Assembly: GCF_048771995.1 (NCBI RefSeq)
Contig: NC_133026.1
Location: forward strand, 150,621,001-150,685,000
Source of the DNA: Taeniopygia guttata
Taxonomy: Eukaryota; Chordata; Aves; Passeriformes; Estrildidae
Length of the DNA stretch: 64,000 nt
Reading direction: 5' to 3'
In this document: one piece after another, positions 1 through 10,719 of the stretch
How positions within the stretch are numbered: the stretch's first letter is position 1
Layout of the letters: every line of letters begins with the position of its first letter
Program-made: the position numbers and the translations under genes
The notes under the pieces: model-generated
What the model was told of the DNA's origin: nothing
Databases searched by the model: none
The model's input: only the letters and a program-made list of their open reading frames with translations

Positions 1-682
1 CGGATGGATAGGGGTGCCATGAGTGTGGAGAAATCTCTGGTGGCAAAGGATGAATCCAGGGAGCCCGGCTGTTCTCAGCAGTGGAGGAGAAGAGGGAGGG
101 CAGAAATGGAAAAGGATGCCATTCTATGGGCAGAAAAGGCAAGAAGTTTTCATTGTGATAGATATAAGAAAGTAAAAGCGGTGATGGGATCTGAGAGACG
201 CAATCTGATGTCCTGGGAGGTCCAAAACTGAGCTGTCCATTGTGCTGGGAATCCGGCTCTGGCTGACTTGCCTTGATCATTGGGGTGGAAGCACTTGCAC
301 TCTGGAGTTTGTTTCAAAGGCAATGATGTTATTTCTTTTTTTGTGGTGGGGTGTCAAGTGTCTTGCTGGGAAGAGATTTTGCCAAGTGTGTTCTGGCATG
401 GAGTGACTCTTCCAGTTTTATGCTCAGGAGAGGATTGGGTCAAATGCTTTGGTGTATCAGGATGGGGGCTTGTGTCGTGTTTTTGAAGGTGTCCTCCCAG
501 TCCCTCCTTCCCACAACAGTCTTCGTAGTTCCTGGTGGTGAGCAATTTCCTAAGAAAGGTTTTATTGCCCTTTTCCATCCATCCCAATTGCCTGTTCATT
601 GCAAGAAATGTCCCGGATGAGGGTTTGAGAGGGCTGTAATTCAAAAGGAATGGAGTAATATCAGGCTTTGATGCAAGAGAAC
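1..682. repeat. Left-edge partial array spacer
   Basis: Bases 1 to about 287 are the decayed CR1 3' piece (CR1-b, plus-sense) found in every spacer, ending at the motif resembling the CR1 'gcttgagcagggg' tail. Bases 288-682 are the keratin 3' flank, with a short poly-T (7 T) near 335 and the block that precedes each polyadenylation signal. No gene is seen here. The unit to which this CR1-b belongs lies mostly left of the window. Confidence 0.75.
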
Positions 683-834
683 TTTATTGAGGCAAAAGAC
701 AGAAAAGACGAAGGAAGCGAGTGGAAAGGATTGTGTAAGGGGCAAGAAGGGCAACGATCACCCGAGGTGCTTTGCTTTCAGGTTCTGTTGCCTGAGGATC
801 AAATTTCCTGTGTCAGGAGTGGTGCTGAGGGCCC

Positions 835-1152
835 TTAGCAGATGTAGCCACCCCTCCTGCCATAGCAGCCCAGGCCTCCCAGGCCGTAGCCATAGCCCAG
901 GCCAAAGCCAAATCCACCAGAGATGGGCTGTCCCTGGGCGTTGAGTTCACTGCCCAGAGCAGCCGAGGAGGTGGATCCGACGGCAGTGTTCTGGGGGAAG
1001 GAGGTCATGATGGGTCCTGGCAGGGTGACCAGCACAGGGGAAGGGTTGATGATGACGCGGGAATCCTGGCATTGCAGGGCACAGGGCTCGTTGCAGCTGT
1101 TGGCCAGTGGGGTGGGTCCACAGGAGGATCCGCAGCGGGTGTTGCAGGCCAT
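835..1152 (-). CDS. Feather beta-keratin gene 1 (105 aa)
   Basis: Structural corneous beta-protein; such proteins form the 3-4 nm filaments of feather corneocytes through a central beta-sheet dimer and disulfide cross-links. Visible parts: Cys-rich head (C3, C7, C11, C20, C24, C28), Pro/Val beta core at about residues 32-60 ([12 protein letters not shown]), Gly/Tyr/Leu tail from about 79, basic RR and terminal Cys. The MACN start is chosen because a splice acceptor (tctcttccag) lies 20 bp before it, so the longer upstream reading frame is intronic. Intron 1173-1363 (GTGAGC...CAG) separates non-coding exon 1 (about 1364-1403). AATAAA is at 683-688. It differs from the array norm by Ser10 (GSSC) and carries the longer GYGYGLGG tail. 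Confidence 0.96.
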   Translation of the reverse strand: MACNTRCGSSCGPTPLANSCNEPCALQCQDSRVIINPSPVLVTLPGPIMTSFPQNTAVGSTSSAALGSELNAQGQPISGGFGFGLGYGYGLGGLGCYGRRGGYIC

Positions 1153-1428
1153 GGATGTGGTGTGGAGGGTGCCTGGAAGAGAATGGGTGAGGTAGGACAG
1201 GGGTGTGTAGGAGAGTGGGGGGAAGTAATGCAGGTGGGCAAGGGAGTGTGGAGGGTGTTTGGGGCTGTGGGGAGGCATGAGAGCTGCTGAAGCTGGGGCT
1301 GAGCATGATGGAAGAAAGGGACCAGGGGTTCAGAAGCAGGAGGGTCAGGGGAGTGAGGCTCACCTGGTTGTCAGCAGGAGCAGAAGGCTTCAGGAGAAGT
1401 GTGTGAGGGAGAGAGGCTCTGGCCTGGC

Positions 1429-1466
1429 TTTTATGCTGGTCTGGAGGGGTGGGACAGCCTTGTCCC
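1429..1466 (-). promoter_or_regulatory. Keratin gene 1 core promoter
   Basis: On the minus strand, CATAAAA (1429-1435) sits about 30 bp before the inferred start of exon 1. A CCCACCCCTCC stretch and a perfect dyad GGGACA-N4-TGTCCC (1451-1466) lie just upstream. Arrangement and spacing recur at every gene in the window. The transcription start itself is inferred from TATA spacing. Confidence 0.8.
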
Positions 1467-1595
1467 ATGGCCTTGGGGCATTTTTTAGGCAGCACCTCTT
1501 TGCTGACCAAGCCTGGTGGGTGATGAGGTGGGAATTGTTTTTCTCACCACATTTCTGCAATTCCATGTCCTGTTCTTGAGTCTGTGTCTGTATCT

Positions 1596-1614
1596 GACCT
1601 TGGCGGCAGCTCTT
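1596..1614. promoter_or_regulatory. Conserved upstream element, gene 1
   Basis: The core gaccttggcggcagc lies about 160 bp upstream of the TATA box. It stays at the same distance in genes 18, 19 and 20, where most surrounding sequence has diverged. Read on the gene strand it contains CCAAGGTCA, an extended nuclear-receptor half-site shape. Function as an enhancer is inference; conservation and fixed spacing are what the sequence shows. Confidence 0.5.
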
Positions 1615-2060
1615 AAATGTTAGTAATAAAGACCAAAATTTGATGATGATGTTGTTGTTTTTCAGGGAGGGCTGACAACATGACCAAAGCTTTGGACAGT
1701 GAGGTGTCATCCATGAAGTCACTCCAGAACACTGGTGTGCTGTGGTTTGTGGCTGTCTTGTGAAGATGGGCCCCGTTCCCTCCCATGTCTGTTAGGATGG
1801 TCTGGGATATGCAGTTGTCCTTGGGGTGACAGATCTGGTCCTTTCATCATGTTTTTTCCCTCCCATCCTTGGCTCCATGTCTGTAGTCTTGTCTCTATGC
1901 CTTGCCTTTCCTCCTGGAGATGGGAAAGTGATCCCTGTGATTTAGGGAGGTCTCCCATGCTCCCCAAACTCTTGTGTTGGTTCATCTGTAGCGCTCATCG
2001 TACCTGGGCACAGGAAGGTCACACTGTGGGGTCACAGAGCTGGGCTCTTACACATGGAAA

Positions 2061-2480
2061 GGAAATCTGGTGAAGGATAGGGAGAACAAGGCACATGAGG
2101 GGCAGGTGAAGGAATGTGCGTGTTCAATTTTCAGAGAAAGGTTGTCCTTGTTGCCATCTGGAGTTACCTGAACAGAAATCATTCACATCAGTCTTGTCTC
2201 TCTTTTTCCCAGCCTTCGGAGAAGAGGGAATGGAGTCAATTTGCTCTAAGGGAGGTTGAGTTAGGTATTAGGGAGAATTCCTTCACAAGTAGAGTTTTCA
2301 AGCTCTGTGCATGACTGCCCAAGGACAGTGGTGTAGTCTCCATTGCTAGATGAATTTAGAAGCCATGGAGATTTGGACTTCCGGATGTTTCATGTTGATC
2401 TTACAGGAGATGGAGGAATGGTGGGACTTGATGCAGTTTTACATTTAAGTCATTTAAAAATGAAACATTTCTGAGATTGG
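2061..2480 (+). mobile_element. CR1-a: decayed CR1 LINE 3' end
   Basis: Successive segments match, in order, my recollection of CR1 3' ends: 'ctggtgaagg...gaacaaggc', 'gttca.ttttcagagaaagg', 'ttgagttaggtattaggga', 'gaattccttcacaag', 'gactgcccaaggacagtgg', 'gtagtctccattgctagatg', 'gggacttgatg'. It is plus-sense, opposite to the keratin genes. It is old, with many substitutions and no reading frame. The same copy at the same place recurs in spacers 2-15, so it inserted before the array expanded. A clearer relative is visible at about 62885-63060. Confidence 0.7.
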
Positions 2481-2894
2481 TGGCACTCACAGATTTGTTT
2501 TCCAGTTGGACTGTATGTCAAGAGTCTTTTCCAGCAGAAGGGATTCCATGGGTGTTGGGGGCAGCTGAGCAAGGGAGGAGAGGGTAGATGGGAGCAGCGG
2601 CAGGTGAGGGGTGAGGCAGGCCTTGGTGGTCTTGAGTTGTGGCAAGTGCCGATGGGTGAGGCCACTTGGAGGATTTGCCTTGAGGAAATGGTGCTTGGCT
2701 GAGCTGTGTGTCTGCTCTGTGCGGGTGCCTCAGCCTGGGCATGAGGGGAGAGCTGTGGCTGCTGTTGGACACAACCCTTTTGTGAAGCCTCTGAGGCTCC
2801 TTCCCATTCTCCACCCCCAGAGCACCCGAACAAGCCCAGGTTGCCAGAGAGTGCAGTGAGTGGCCTGAGAGTGGCTGAGGGGCTGGCCCAGAGG

Positions 2895-3387
2895 CTGGGG
2901 ATCAGTGGCACGAAGCCCAGATGGAGTCAAGTCTCAAGGGAAGCATGTCGAGAGTTGCATCCATGAGGCCCAGCCTGTTGAAGATCCTCAGCAAGGGTGG
3001 GGTCAGTGGAGTGTGAAAGAAGGGCAGTGGAGGACCAGCAAGATCCTGAAAGGGTGGAGCAGCTTTCCTAGAGGAGAGCTGGGATTCCTAGGAGACACGG
3101 ATGGATGGGGGTGTCATGAGTGTGGATAAATCCCTGGTGGCAAAGGATGAATCCAGGGAGCCCGGCTGTTCTCAGCAGTGGAGGAGGAGGGGGTAGATAA
3201 GAAATGGAAATGAATGCCATTCTATAGGCAGAGAAGGCAAGAACTTTTCATTTGTGAGTATGACCAGAAAGTGAAAGTGGTGATGGGATATGGGAGACCC
3301 CATCTGATGTCCTGGGAGATCCAAAACTGAGCTGTCCATTGTGCTGGGAATCCGGCCATTGCTGACTCTGCTTGATCAGTGGGGTGG
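2895..3387 (+). mobile_element. CR1-b: second CR1 piece, internally deleted
   Basis: Begins with a segment like the CR1 reverse-transcriptase region (ggatcagtggcacgaag, then 'cctgttgaagatcctcagc'), then jumps to the 3' part (gaccagcaagatcctgaaag, gagctgggattcccaggaga, ctgttctcagcagtgg, cttttcattgtgatag-type, gcttgatcagtgggg). The copy between genes 19 and 20 (about 58300-59100) retains sequence missing here, which supports an internal deletion in the ancestor of the core units. Its left edge coincides with several rearrangement junctions in this array. Confidence 0.7.
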
Positions 3388-3432
3388 AAGCACTTGCACT
3401 CTGGAGTTTGTGTCAAAGGCAATGATGTTATT

Positions 3433-3470
<38 letters not shown>

Positions 3471-3960
3471 TGGTGGAGTTTCAAGCGTCTTGCTGGGAAG
3501 AGATTTTGCCAAGTGTGTTCTGGCTGGAGTGACGCTTCCAGTTTTATGCTGTGGAGGGGATTGGGTCAAATGCTTTGGTGTATCAGGATGGGTACTTTTG
3601 TCGCATTTTAGGCGGTGTTTCCCTCCATCCCTGCTTCCCACAACAGTCTTGGTTATTCCTCGTGGAGAGGAATTTCCTAAGAAAGGTTTTGTTGCCCTTT
3701 TCCATCCATCCCAATGGCCTGTTCATTTCAAGAAATGTGCCGGATGAGGGTGTGAGTGCACTGGAAATCAAAAGAACGGAGTCATTTGAGGCTTTGATGC
3801 AAGAGAACTTTATTGAGGCAAAAGACGGAAAAGACAAAGGAAGCAAGTGGAAAGGATTGTGTAGGGGGCAAGAAGGGCAACCATCAGCTGAGGTGCTCTG
3901 CTGGCAGGTTCTGTTGCCTGAGGATCAAATTTCCTGTATCAGGAGCAGTGCTGAGGGCCC

Positions 3961-4272
3961 TTAGCAGATGTAGCCACCCCTCCTGCCATAGCAGCCCAGG
4001 CCTCCCAGCCCGTAGCCAAGGCCAAAGCCAAATCCACCAGAGATGGGCTGTCCCTGGGCGTTGAGTTCACTGCCCAGAGCAGCCGAGGAGGTGGATCCGA
4101 CGGCGGTGTTCTGGGGGAAGGAGGTCATGATGGGTCCTGGCAGGGTGACCAGCACAGGAGAAGGGTTGATGATGACGCGGGAATCCTGGCATTGCAGGGC
4201 ACAGGGCTCATTGCAGCTGTTGGCCAGCGGGGTGGGTCCACAGGTGGATCCGCTGCGGGTGTTGCAGGCCAT
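3961..4272 (-). CDS. Feather beta-keratin gene 2 (103 aa)
   Basis: Core-subfamily keratin with the short tail ([10 protein letters not shown]). Distinctive change: Cys7 is Ser ([11 protein letters not shown]), removing one of six head cysteines expected to take part in disulfide cross-linking; all others and the C-terminal Cys are kept. 5' UTR intron 4293-4485 (GTGAGC...CAG), polyadenylation signal 3809-3814. An in-frame extension of 71 codons upstream of MACN runs through the intron and is not coding. The sequence is repeated exactly as gene 5. Confidence 0.96.
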   Translation of the reverse strand: MACNTRSGSTCGPTPLANSCNEPCALQCQDSRVIINPSPVLVTLPGPIMTSFPQNTAVGSTSSAALGSELNAQGQPISGGFGFGLGYGLGGLGCYGRRGGYIC

Positions 4273-4550
4273 GGCTGTGGTGTGGAGGGTGCCTGGAAGA
4301 GAATGGGTGAGATAGGAACAGGGGTGTGGAGTTTTGAGGGGCAGTGATGCAGGAGGGCGAGGGAAAGTGTGCAGGTTGTTGTGGGGCTGTGGGGAGGCGT
4401 GAGGGCTGCTCAGGCTGAGGCCGAGCTGGCTGGAAGAGAGGGGCCAGGGGTGCAGAAGCAGGAGGGTCAGGGGATTTAGGCTCACCTGGTTGCTGGCAGG
4501 AGCAGAAGGCTTCAGGAGAAGTGTGTGAGGGAGAGCGGCTCTGGCCTGGT

Positions 4551-4588
4551 TTTTATGCTGGTCTGGAGGGGTGGGACAGCCTTATCCC
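4551..4588 (-). promoter_or_regulatory. Keratin gene 2 core promoter
   Basis: CATAAAA at 4551-4557; the upstream dyad is imperfect in one arm (GGGATA-N4-TGTCCC on the gene strand, 4573-4588). Confidence 0.75.
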
Positions 4589-6907
4589 GTGGCCTTGGGG
4601 CATTTTGTGGCAGCACCTCTTTGCTGACCCAGCCTGGTGAGTGATGAGGTGGGAATTGCTTTCCTCGACATATTTCTTCAGTTCCATGTCCTGTCCTTGA
4701 TTCTGCGTCTCCATCTGACCTTGGCAGCAGATTGTAAATGTTAGTAATGAAGACCAGAATTTGATGATGATGTTGTTGGTTTTCAGGGACGGCTGACAAC
4801 ATGACCAAAGCTTTGGACAGTGAGGTGTCATCCATGAAGTCACTCTACAACACTGGTGTGCTGTGGTTTGCGGCCGTCTTGTGAAGACGGGCCCCGTTCC
4901 CTCACATGTTCTGTTAGGATGGTCTGGGATATGCAGCTGTGCTTGGGGTGACAGATCTGGTCCTTTCATCATGTTTTCTCCCTCCCCTCTTTTGCTCCAT
5001 GTCTGTAGTCTTGTCTCAATGCCTCTCCTTTCCTCCTGGAGATGGGAAAGTGATCCCTGTGATTTAGGGAGGTCTCCCATGCTCCCCAAACTCTTGTGTT
5101 GGTTCATCTGTAGCGCTCATCTTACCTGGGCACAGGAAGGTCACACTGTGGGGTCACAGAGCTGGGCTCTTACACATGGAAAGGAAATCTGGTGAAGGAT
5201 AGGGAGAACAAGGCACACGAGGGGCAGGTGAAGGAATGGGCGTGTTCAATTTTCAGAGAAAGGTTGTCCTTGTTGCCCTCTGGAGTTAGCTGAACAGAAA
5301 TCATTCACATCAGTCTTGTCTCCGCTTTTCCCCAGCCTTTAGAGATAATGCAATGGAGTCAATTTGCTCTAAGGGAGGTTGAGTTAGGTATTAGGGAGAA
5401 TTTATTCACAAGTAGAGTTTTCAAGCTCTGTGCATGACTGCCCAAGGACAGTGGTGTAGTCTCCATTGCTAGATGAATTTAGAAGCCATGGAGATTTAAA
5501 CTTTGGCATGTTTCATGTTAACCTTACAAGAGATGGAGGAATGGATGGACTTGATGCAGTTTTACATGTAAGTCTTCTACAACTGAAACATTTCTGAGAT
5601 TGTTGGCACTCACAGATTTCTTTTCCAGTTGGACTGCATGTCAAGAGTCTTTTCCAACTGAAGGGATTCCATGGGTGTTGGGGGCAGCTGAGAAAGGGAG
5701 GAGAGAGTAGATGGGAGCAGCAGCAGGTGAGGGGTGAGGCAGGCCTTGGTGGTCTTGAGTTGTGGCAAGTGCCGATGGGTGAGGCCACTTGGAGGATTTT
5801 CCTTGAGGAAATGGTGCTTGGCTGAGCTGTGTGCCTGCTCTGTGTGGGTGCCTCAGCCTGGGCATGAGGGGAGAGCTGTGGCTGCTGTTGGACACAACCC
5901 TTTTGTGAAGCCTTTGAAGCTCCTTCCCATTCTCCACTCCCAGAGCACCTGAACAAGCCCAGGTTGCCAGAGAGTGCCGTGAGTGGCCTGAGAGTGGCTG
6001 AGAGGCTGGCCCAGAGGCTGGGGATCAGTGGCACGAAGCCCAGATGGAGTCAAGTCTCAAGGGAAGCATGTGGAGAGTTGCATCCATGAGGCCCAGCCTG
6101 TTGAAGATCCTCAGCAAGGGTGGGGGCAGTGGAGTGTGAAAGAAGGGCAGTGGAGGACGAGCAAGATCCTGAAAGGGTGGAGCAGCTTTCCTAGAGGAGA
6201 GGTGGGATTCCCAGGAGACACAGATGGATGGGGGTGTCATGATTGTGGATAAATCCCTGTTGGCAAAGGATGAATTGAAGGAGCCCGGCTGTTCTCAGCA
6301 GTGGAGGAGGAGGGGGCAGGGCAGAAATGGAAATGGATGCATTTCTATGGGCAGAGAAGGCAAGAACTTTTAATTTGTGAGTGTGCCCAAAAAGTGAAGG
6401 CGGTGATGGGATCTGGGAGACGCCATCAGATGTCCTGGGAGATCCAAAACTGAGCTGTCCATTGTGCTGGGAATCCAGTTCTTGCTGACTCTGCTTGATC
6501 AGTGGGGTGGAAGCACTTGCACTCTAGAGTTTGTGTCAAAGGCAATGATGTTATTTCTTTTTTTTTGTGGTGGAGTTTCAAGTGTCTTGCTGGGAAGAGA
6601 TTTTGCCAAGTGTGTTCTGGCATGGAGTGACTCTTCCAGTTTTATGCTCAATAGAGGATTGGGTCAAATGCTTTGGTGTATCAGGATGGGGGCTTGTGTC
6701 ACATTTTAGGCGGTGTTTCCCTCCATCCCTGCTTCCCATAACAGTCTTGGTTGTTCCTCGTGGAGAGCAATTTTGTAAGAAAGGTTTAGTTGCCTTTTTC
6801 CATCCACCCCAATGGCCTGTTCATTGCAAGAAATGTGTCGGATGAGGGTGTGAGTGCATTAGAATTCAAAACCAACAGAGTCATCTGAGGCTTTGATGCA
6901 AGAGAAT
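4589..6907. repeat. Array spacer 2
   Basis: Distal promoter block to about 5182, CR1-a about 5183-5602, GC-rich part to 6017, CR1-b about 6018-6510, then the gene 3 3' flank with a 9-T tract near 6558. No gene. The distal element is variant here (ttggcagcagattgt near 4730). Confidence 0.75.
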
Positions 6908-7059
6908 TTTATTGAGGCAAAAGATGGAAAAGACAAAAGAAACAAGAGGAAAGGATCATGGAGGGGGTAAGAAGGGCAACGATCAGCCGAAGTGCTTTGC
7001 TTGCAGGTTCTGTTGCCTGAGGATCAAATTTCCTGTGTCAGGAGTGGTGCTGAGGGCCC

Positions 7060-7371
7060 TTAGCAGATGTAGCCACCCCTCCTGCCATAGCAGCCCAGAC
7101 CTCCCAGCCCATAGCCAAGGCCAAAGCCAAATCCACCAGAGATGGGCTGTCCCTGGGCGTTGAGTTCACTGCCCAGAGCAGCCGAGGAGGTGGATCCGAC
7201 GGCGGTGTTCTGGGGGAAGGAGGTCATGATGGGTCCTGGCAGGGTGACCAGCACAGGGGAAGGGTTGATGATGACGCGGGAATCCTGGCATTGCAGGGCA
7301 CAGGGCTCGTTGCAGCTGTTGGCCAGCGGGGTGGGTCCGCAGGTGGATCCGCAGCGGGTGTTGCAGGCCAT
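7060..7371 (-). CDS. Feather beta-keratin gene 3 (103 aa)
   Basis: The form closest to the array consensus: head cysteines at 3, 7, 11, 20, 24 and 28, core [35 protein letters not shown], short Gly/Tyr tail, C94 and terminal C103. Predicted protein identical to genes 6 and 17. Intron 7392-7580; polyadenylation signal 6908-6913. Upstream of MACN the frame soon closes, so start choice is unambiguous. Confidence 0.97.
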   Translation of the reverse strand: MACNTRCGSTCGPTPLANSCNEPCALQCQDSRVIINPSPVLVTLPGPIMTSFPQNTAVGSTSSAALGSELNAQGQPISGGFGFGLGYGLGGLGCYGRRGGYIC

Positions 7372-7645
7372 GGGTGTGGAGTGGAGGGTGCCTGGAAGAG
7401 AGGGAAAAAGGTAGGACAGGGATGTGGGAAAATGGGGGGCAAAAATGCAGGAGGGTGATGGAGTGTGGAGGTGTTGTGGGGCTTTGGGGAGGTGTGAGGT
7501 CTGCTGAAGCTGGTGCTGAGCCAGCTGGAAGAGAGGGGCCAGGGGTTCAGAAGCAGGTGGATCAGGGGATTGAGGCTCACCTGGTTGTTGGCAGGAGCAG
7601 AAGGCTTCAGGAGAAGTGTGTGAGGGAGAGAGGCTCTGGGCTGGC

Positions 7646-7683
7646 TTTTATGCTGGTCTGGCGGGGTGGGACAGCCTTGTCCC
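7646..7683 (-). promoter_or_regulatory. Keratin gene 3 core promoter
   Basis: CATAAAA at 7646-7652 with a perfect GGGACA-N4-TGTCCC dyad at 7668-7683. Confidence 0.8.
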
Positions 7684-9969
7684 ATGGCCTTTGGGCATTT
7701 TGCGGGCAGCACCTCTTTGCTGACCAAGCTCGGTCAGTGGTGAGGTGCGAATTGTTTTCCTCGCCATATTTCTGCAATTCCATGACCTGTCCTTGATTCT
7801 GTGTCTCCATCTGACCTCGGCGGCAGCTTTTAAATGCGAGTACTACAGACCAGAATTTGATGATGATGTTGTTGTTTTTCAGGGAGGACTGACAACATGA
7901 CCAAAGCTTTGGACAGTGAGGTGTCATCCATGAAGTCACTCCACACACTGGTGTGCTGTGGTTTGTGGCCGTCTTGTGAAGACGGGCCCCGTTCCCTCCC
8001 ATGTCTGTTAGGCTGGTCTGGGATATGCAGGTGTGCTTGGGGTGACAGATCTGGTCCTTTCATCATGTTTTGTCCCTCCCATCCTTGGCTCCATATCTGT
8101 AGTCTTGTCTCTATGCCTCTCCTTTCCTCCAGGAGATGGGAAAGTGATCCCTGTGATTTAGGGAGGTCTCCCATGCTCCCCAAACTGTTGTGTTGGTTCA
8201 TCTGTAGCGCTCGTCTTACCTGGGCACAGGAAGGTCACACTGTGGGGTCATAGAGCTGGGCTCTTAGACATGGAAAGGAAATCTGGTGAAGGATAGGGAG
8301 AACAAGGCACATGAGGGGCAGGTGAAGGATGGGTGTGTTCAATTTTCATAGAAAGGTTGTCCTTGTTGCCCTCTGGAGTTAGCTGAACAGAAATCATTCA
8401 CATCAGTCTTGTCTCTCTTTTCCCCAGCCTTTAGAGAAGAGGGAACGGAGTCAATTTCCTCTAAGGGAGGTTGAGTTAGGTATTAGGGAGAATTCCTTCA
8501 CAGGTAGAGTTTTCAAGCTCTGTGCATGACTGCCCAAGGACAGTGGTGTAGTCTCTATTGTTAGATGAATTTAGAAGCCATGGAAATTTGGACTTTGGCA
8601 TGTTTGATGGTGACATTACAGGAGATGGAGGAATGGTTGGGCTTGATGCCATTTTACATTTAAGCATTCTACAAATGAAATATTTCTGAGATTGGTGGCA
8701 CTCACAGATTTGTTTTCCAGTTGGACTGAGTGTCAAGAGTCTTCTCCAGCTGAAGGGATTCCATGGGTGTTGGGGCAGCTAAACAAGGGAGGAGAGGGTA
8801 GATGGGAGCAGCAGCAGGTGAGGGGTGAGGCAGGCCTTGGTGGTCTTGAGTTGTGGCAAGTGCCGATGGGTGAGGCCACTTGGAGGATTTGCCTTGAGGA
8901 AATGGTGCTTGGCTGAGCTGTGTGTCTGCTCTGTGCCCCTCAGCCTGGGCATGAGGGGAGAGCCTTGGCTGCTGTGGGACACAACCCTTTTGTGAAGCCT
9001 TTGAGGCTCCTTCCCATTCTCCACTCCCAGAGCACCCGAACAAGCCCAGGTTGCCAGAGAGTGCCGTGAGTGGCCTGAGAGTGGCTGAGAGGCTGGCCCA
9101 GAGGCTGGGGATCAGTGGACGAAGCCCAGATGGAGTCAAGTCTCAAGGGAAGCATGTCGAGAGTTGCATCCATGAGGCCCAGGCTGTTGACGATCCTCAG
9201 CAAGGGTGGGGGCAGTGGAGTGTGAAAGAAGGGCAGTGGAGGACCAGCAAGATCCTGAAAGGGTGGAGCAGCTTTCCTAGAGGAGAGCTGGGATTCCCAG
9301 GAGACAAGGATGGATGGGGGTGCCATGAGTGTGGATAAATCCCTGGTGACAAAGGATGAATCCAGGGAGCCCGGCTGTGCTCAGCAGGGGAGGAGAAGGG
9401 GGAAGGACACAAATGGAAATGGATGCAATTCTCTGGGCGGAGAAGGCAAGAACTTTTCATTGTGATAGATGTAAGAAAGTGAAAGCGGTGATGGGATCTG
9501 GGAGGTGCCATCTGATGTCCTGGGAGATCCAAAACTGAGCTGTCCATTGTGCTGGGAATCTGGCTCTTGCTGACTCTGCTTGATCAGTGGCGTGGAAGGA
9601 CTTGCACTCTGGAGTTTGTGTCAAAAGCAATGACTTTTTTTTTTTTTTTTTTTGTGGTGGAGTTTCAAGTGTCTTGCTGGGAAGAGATTTTACCAAGTGT
9701 TTGCTGTACTCTGGAGGGGATTGGGTAAAATTCTTTGGTGTATCAGGATGGGGGCTTGTGTCGCATTTTAGGCGGTGTTTCCCTCCATCCCTGCTTCCCA
9801 CAACAGTCTCAGTAGTTTCTGGTGGTGACCGACTTGCTAATAAAGGTTTTGTTGCTCTTTTCCATCCACCCCAATATCCTGTTCCTTGCAAGAAATGTGC
9901 CCGATGAGGGTGTGAGAGCATTGGAATTCAAAAGTAACAGAGTCATCTGAGGCTTTGATGCAAGAGAAC
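7684..9969. repeat. Array spacer 3
   Basis: CR1-a about 8277-8696, GC-rich stretch to 9106, CR1-b about 9107-9596, then a 19-T tract at 9635-9653 that replaces the usual 'gttatttc' lead-in (cognate change shared with spacers 6 and 12). The 3' flank of gene 4 follows. No gene. Confidence 0.75.
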
Positions 9970-10121
9970 TTTATTGAGGCAAAAGATTGAAAAGACAAAG
10001 GAAGCAAGTGGAAAGGATCATCTAGGGGGCAAGAAGGGCAACGATCAGCTGAGGTGCTTTGCTTGCACGTTCTGTTGCCTGAGAATCAAATTTCCTGTGT
10101 CAGGAGTGGTGCTGAGGGCCC

Positions 10122-10439
10122 TTAGCAGATGTAGCCACCCCTTCTGCCATAGCAGCCCAGGCCTCCCAGGCCGTAGCCATAGCCCAGGCCAAAGCCAAAT
10201 CCACCAGAGATGGGCTGTCCCTGGGCGTTGAGTTCACTGCCCAGAGCAGCCGAGGAGGTGGATCCGACGGCGGTGTTCTGGGGGAAGGAGGTCATGATGG
10301 GTCCTGGCAGGGTGACCAGCACAGGGGAAGGGTTGATGATGACGTGGGAATCCTGGCATTGCAGGGCACAGGGCTCGTTGCAGCTGTTGGCCAGCGGGGT
10401 GGGTCCGCAGGTGGATCCGCAGCGGGTGTTGCAGGCCAT
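10122..10439 (-). CDS. Feather beta-keratin gene 4 (105 aa)
   Basis: Core-subfamily keratin with the longer tail (GYGYGLGG). Arg32 is His at the entry to the beta core (QDSHVII), a change also seen in genes 7, 12 and 20. Intron 10460-10654; the acceptor-exon junction reads CAG|CTACC rather than CAG|GCACC. Exon 1 donor side reads GAACAAG|GTGAGC. Polyadenylation signal 9970-9975. Confidence 0.96.
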   Translation of the reverse strand: MACNTRCGSTCGPTPLANSCNEPCALQCQDSHVIINPSPVLVTLPGPIMTSFPQNTAVGSTSSAALGSELNAQGQPISGGFGFGLGYGYGLGGLGCYGRRGGYIC

Positions 10440-10719
10440 GGGTGTGGTGTGGAGGGTAGCTGGAAGAGAATGGGCGAGGTAGGACAGAGGTGTGGGGTTG
10501 TGAGGGGCAGCAATGCAGGAGGGCAAGGGAAAGTGTGCAGGTTGTTGTGGGGCTGTGGGGAGGTGTGAGGGCAGCTGAGGCCTGGGCTGAGCTGGCTGGA
10601 AGAGAGGGGCCAGGAGAAGAGCAGGAGCAGGAGGGTCAAGGGAATGAGGCTCACCTTGTTCTCAGCAGGAGCAGAAGGCTTCAGGAGAATTGTGTGAGGG
10701 TGAGAGGCTCTGGCCTGGC

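Larger units (their letters stand above)
1467..3808. repeat. Array spacer 1 (reference layout)
   Basis: Typical 3.1-kb-unit spacer with no host gene. It holds the distal promoter block (1467 to about 2060), CR1-a (2061-2480), a GC-rich stretch of unknown origin (2481-2894), CR1-b (2895-3387), and the 3' flank of gene 2 (3388-3808) including a 35-T tract at 3435-3469. All parts recur in order in the other core spacers. Many open frames cross it, but they drift between copies and lack keratin-like conservation. Confidence 0.8.

Noticed and set aside
923-1195. A 90-codon plus-strand frame ([11 protein letters not shown]...) overlapping every keratin CDS
   Set aside because: It is the exact antisense shadow of the conserved keratin coding block; its conservation follows from the CDS and it has no independent promoter or splice context.
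2905-3129. A 74-codon plus-strand frame repeated in most spacers (MARSPDGVKSQGKH...)
   Set aside because: It lies in the CR1-b relic, changes frame or length between copies, and matches no keratin-like or known protein; repetition reflects the array.
3379-3747. Frames with long poly-Phe or poly-Lys runs
   Set aside because: Translation of the poly-T tract; length varies with the homopolymer.
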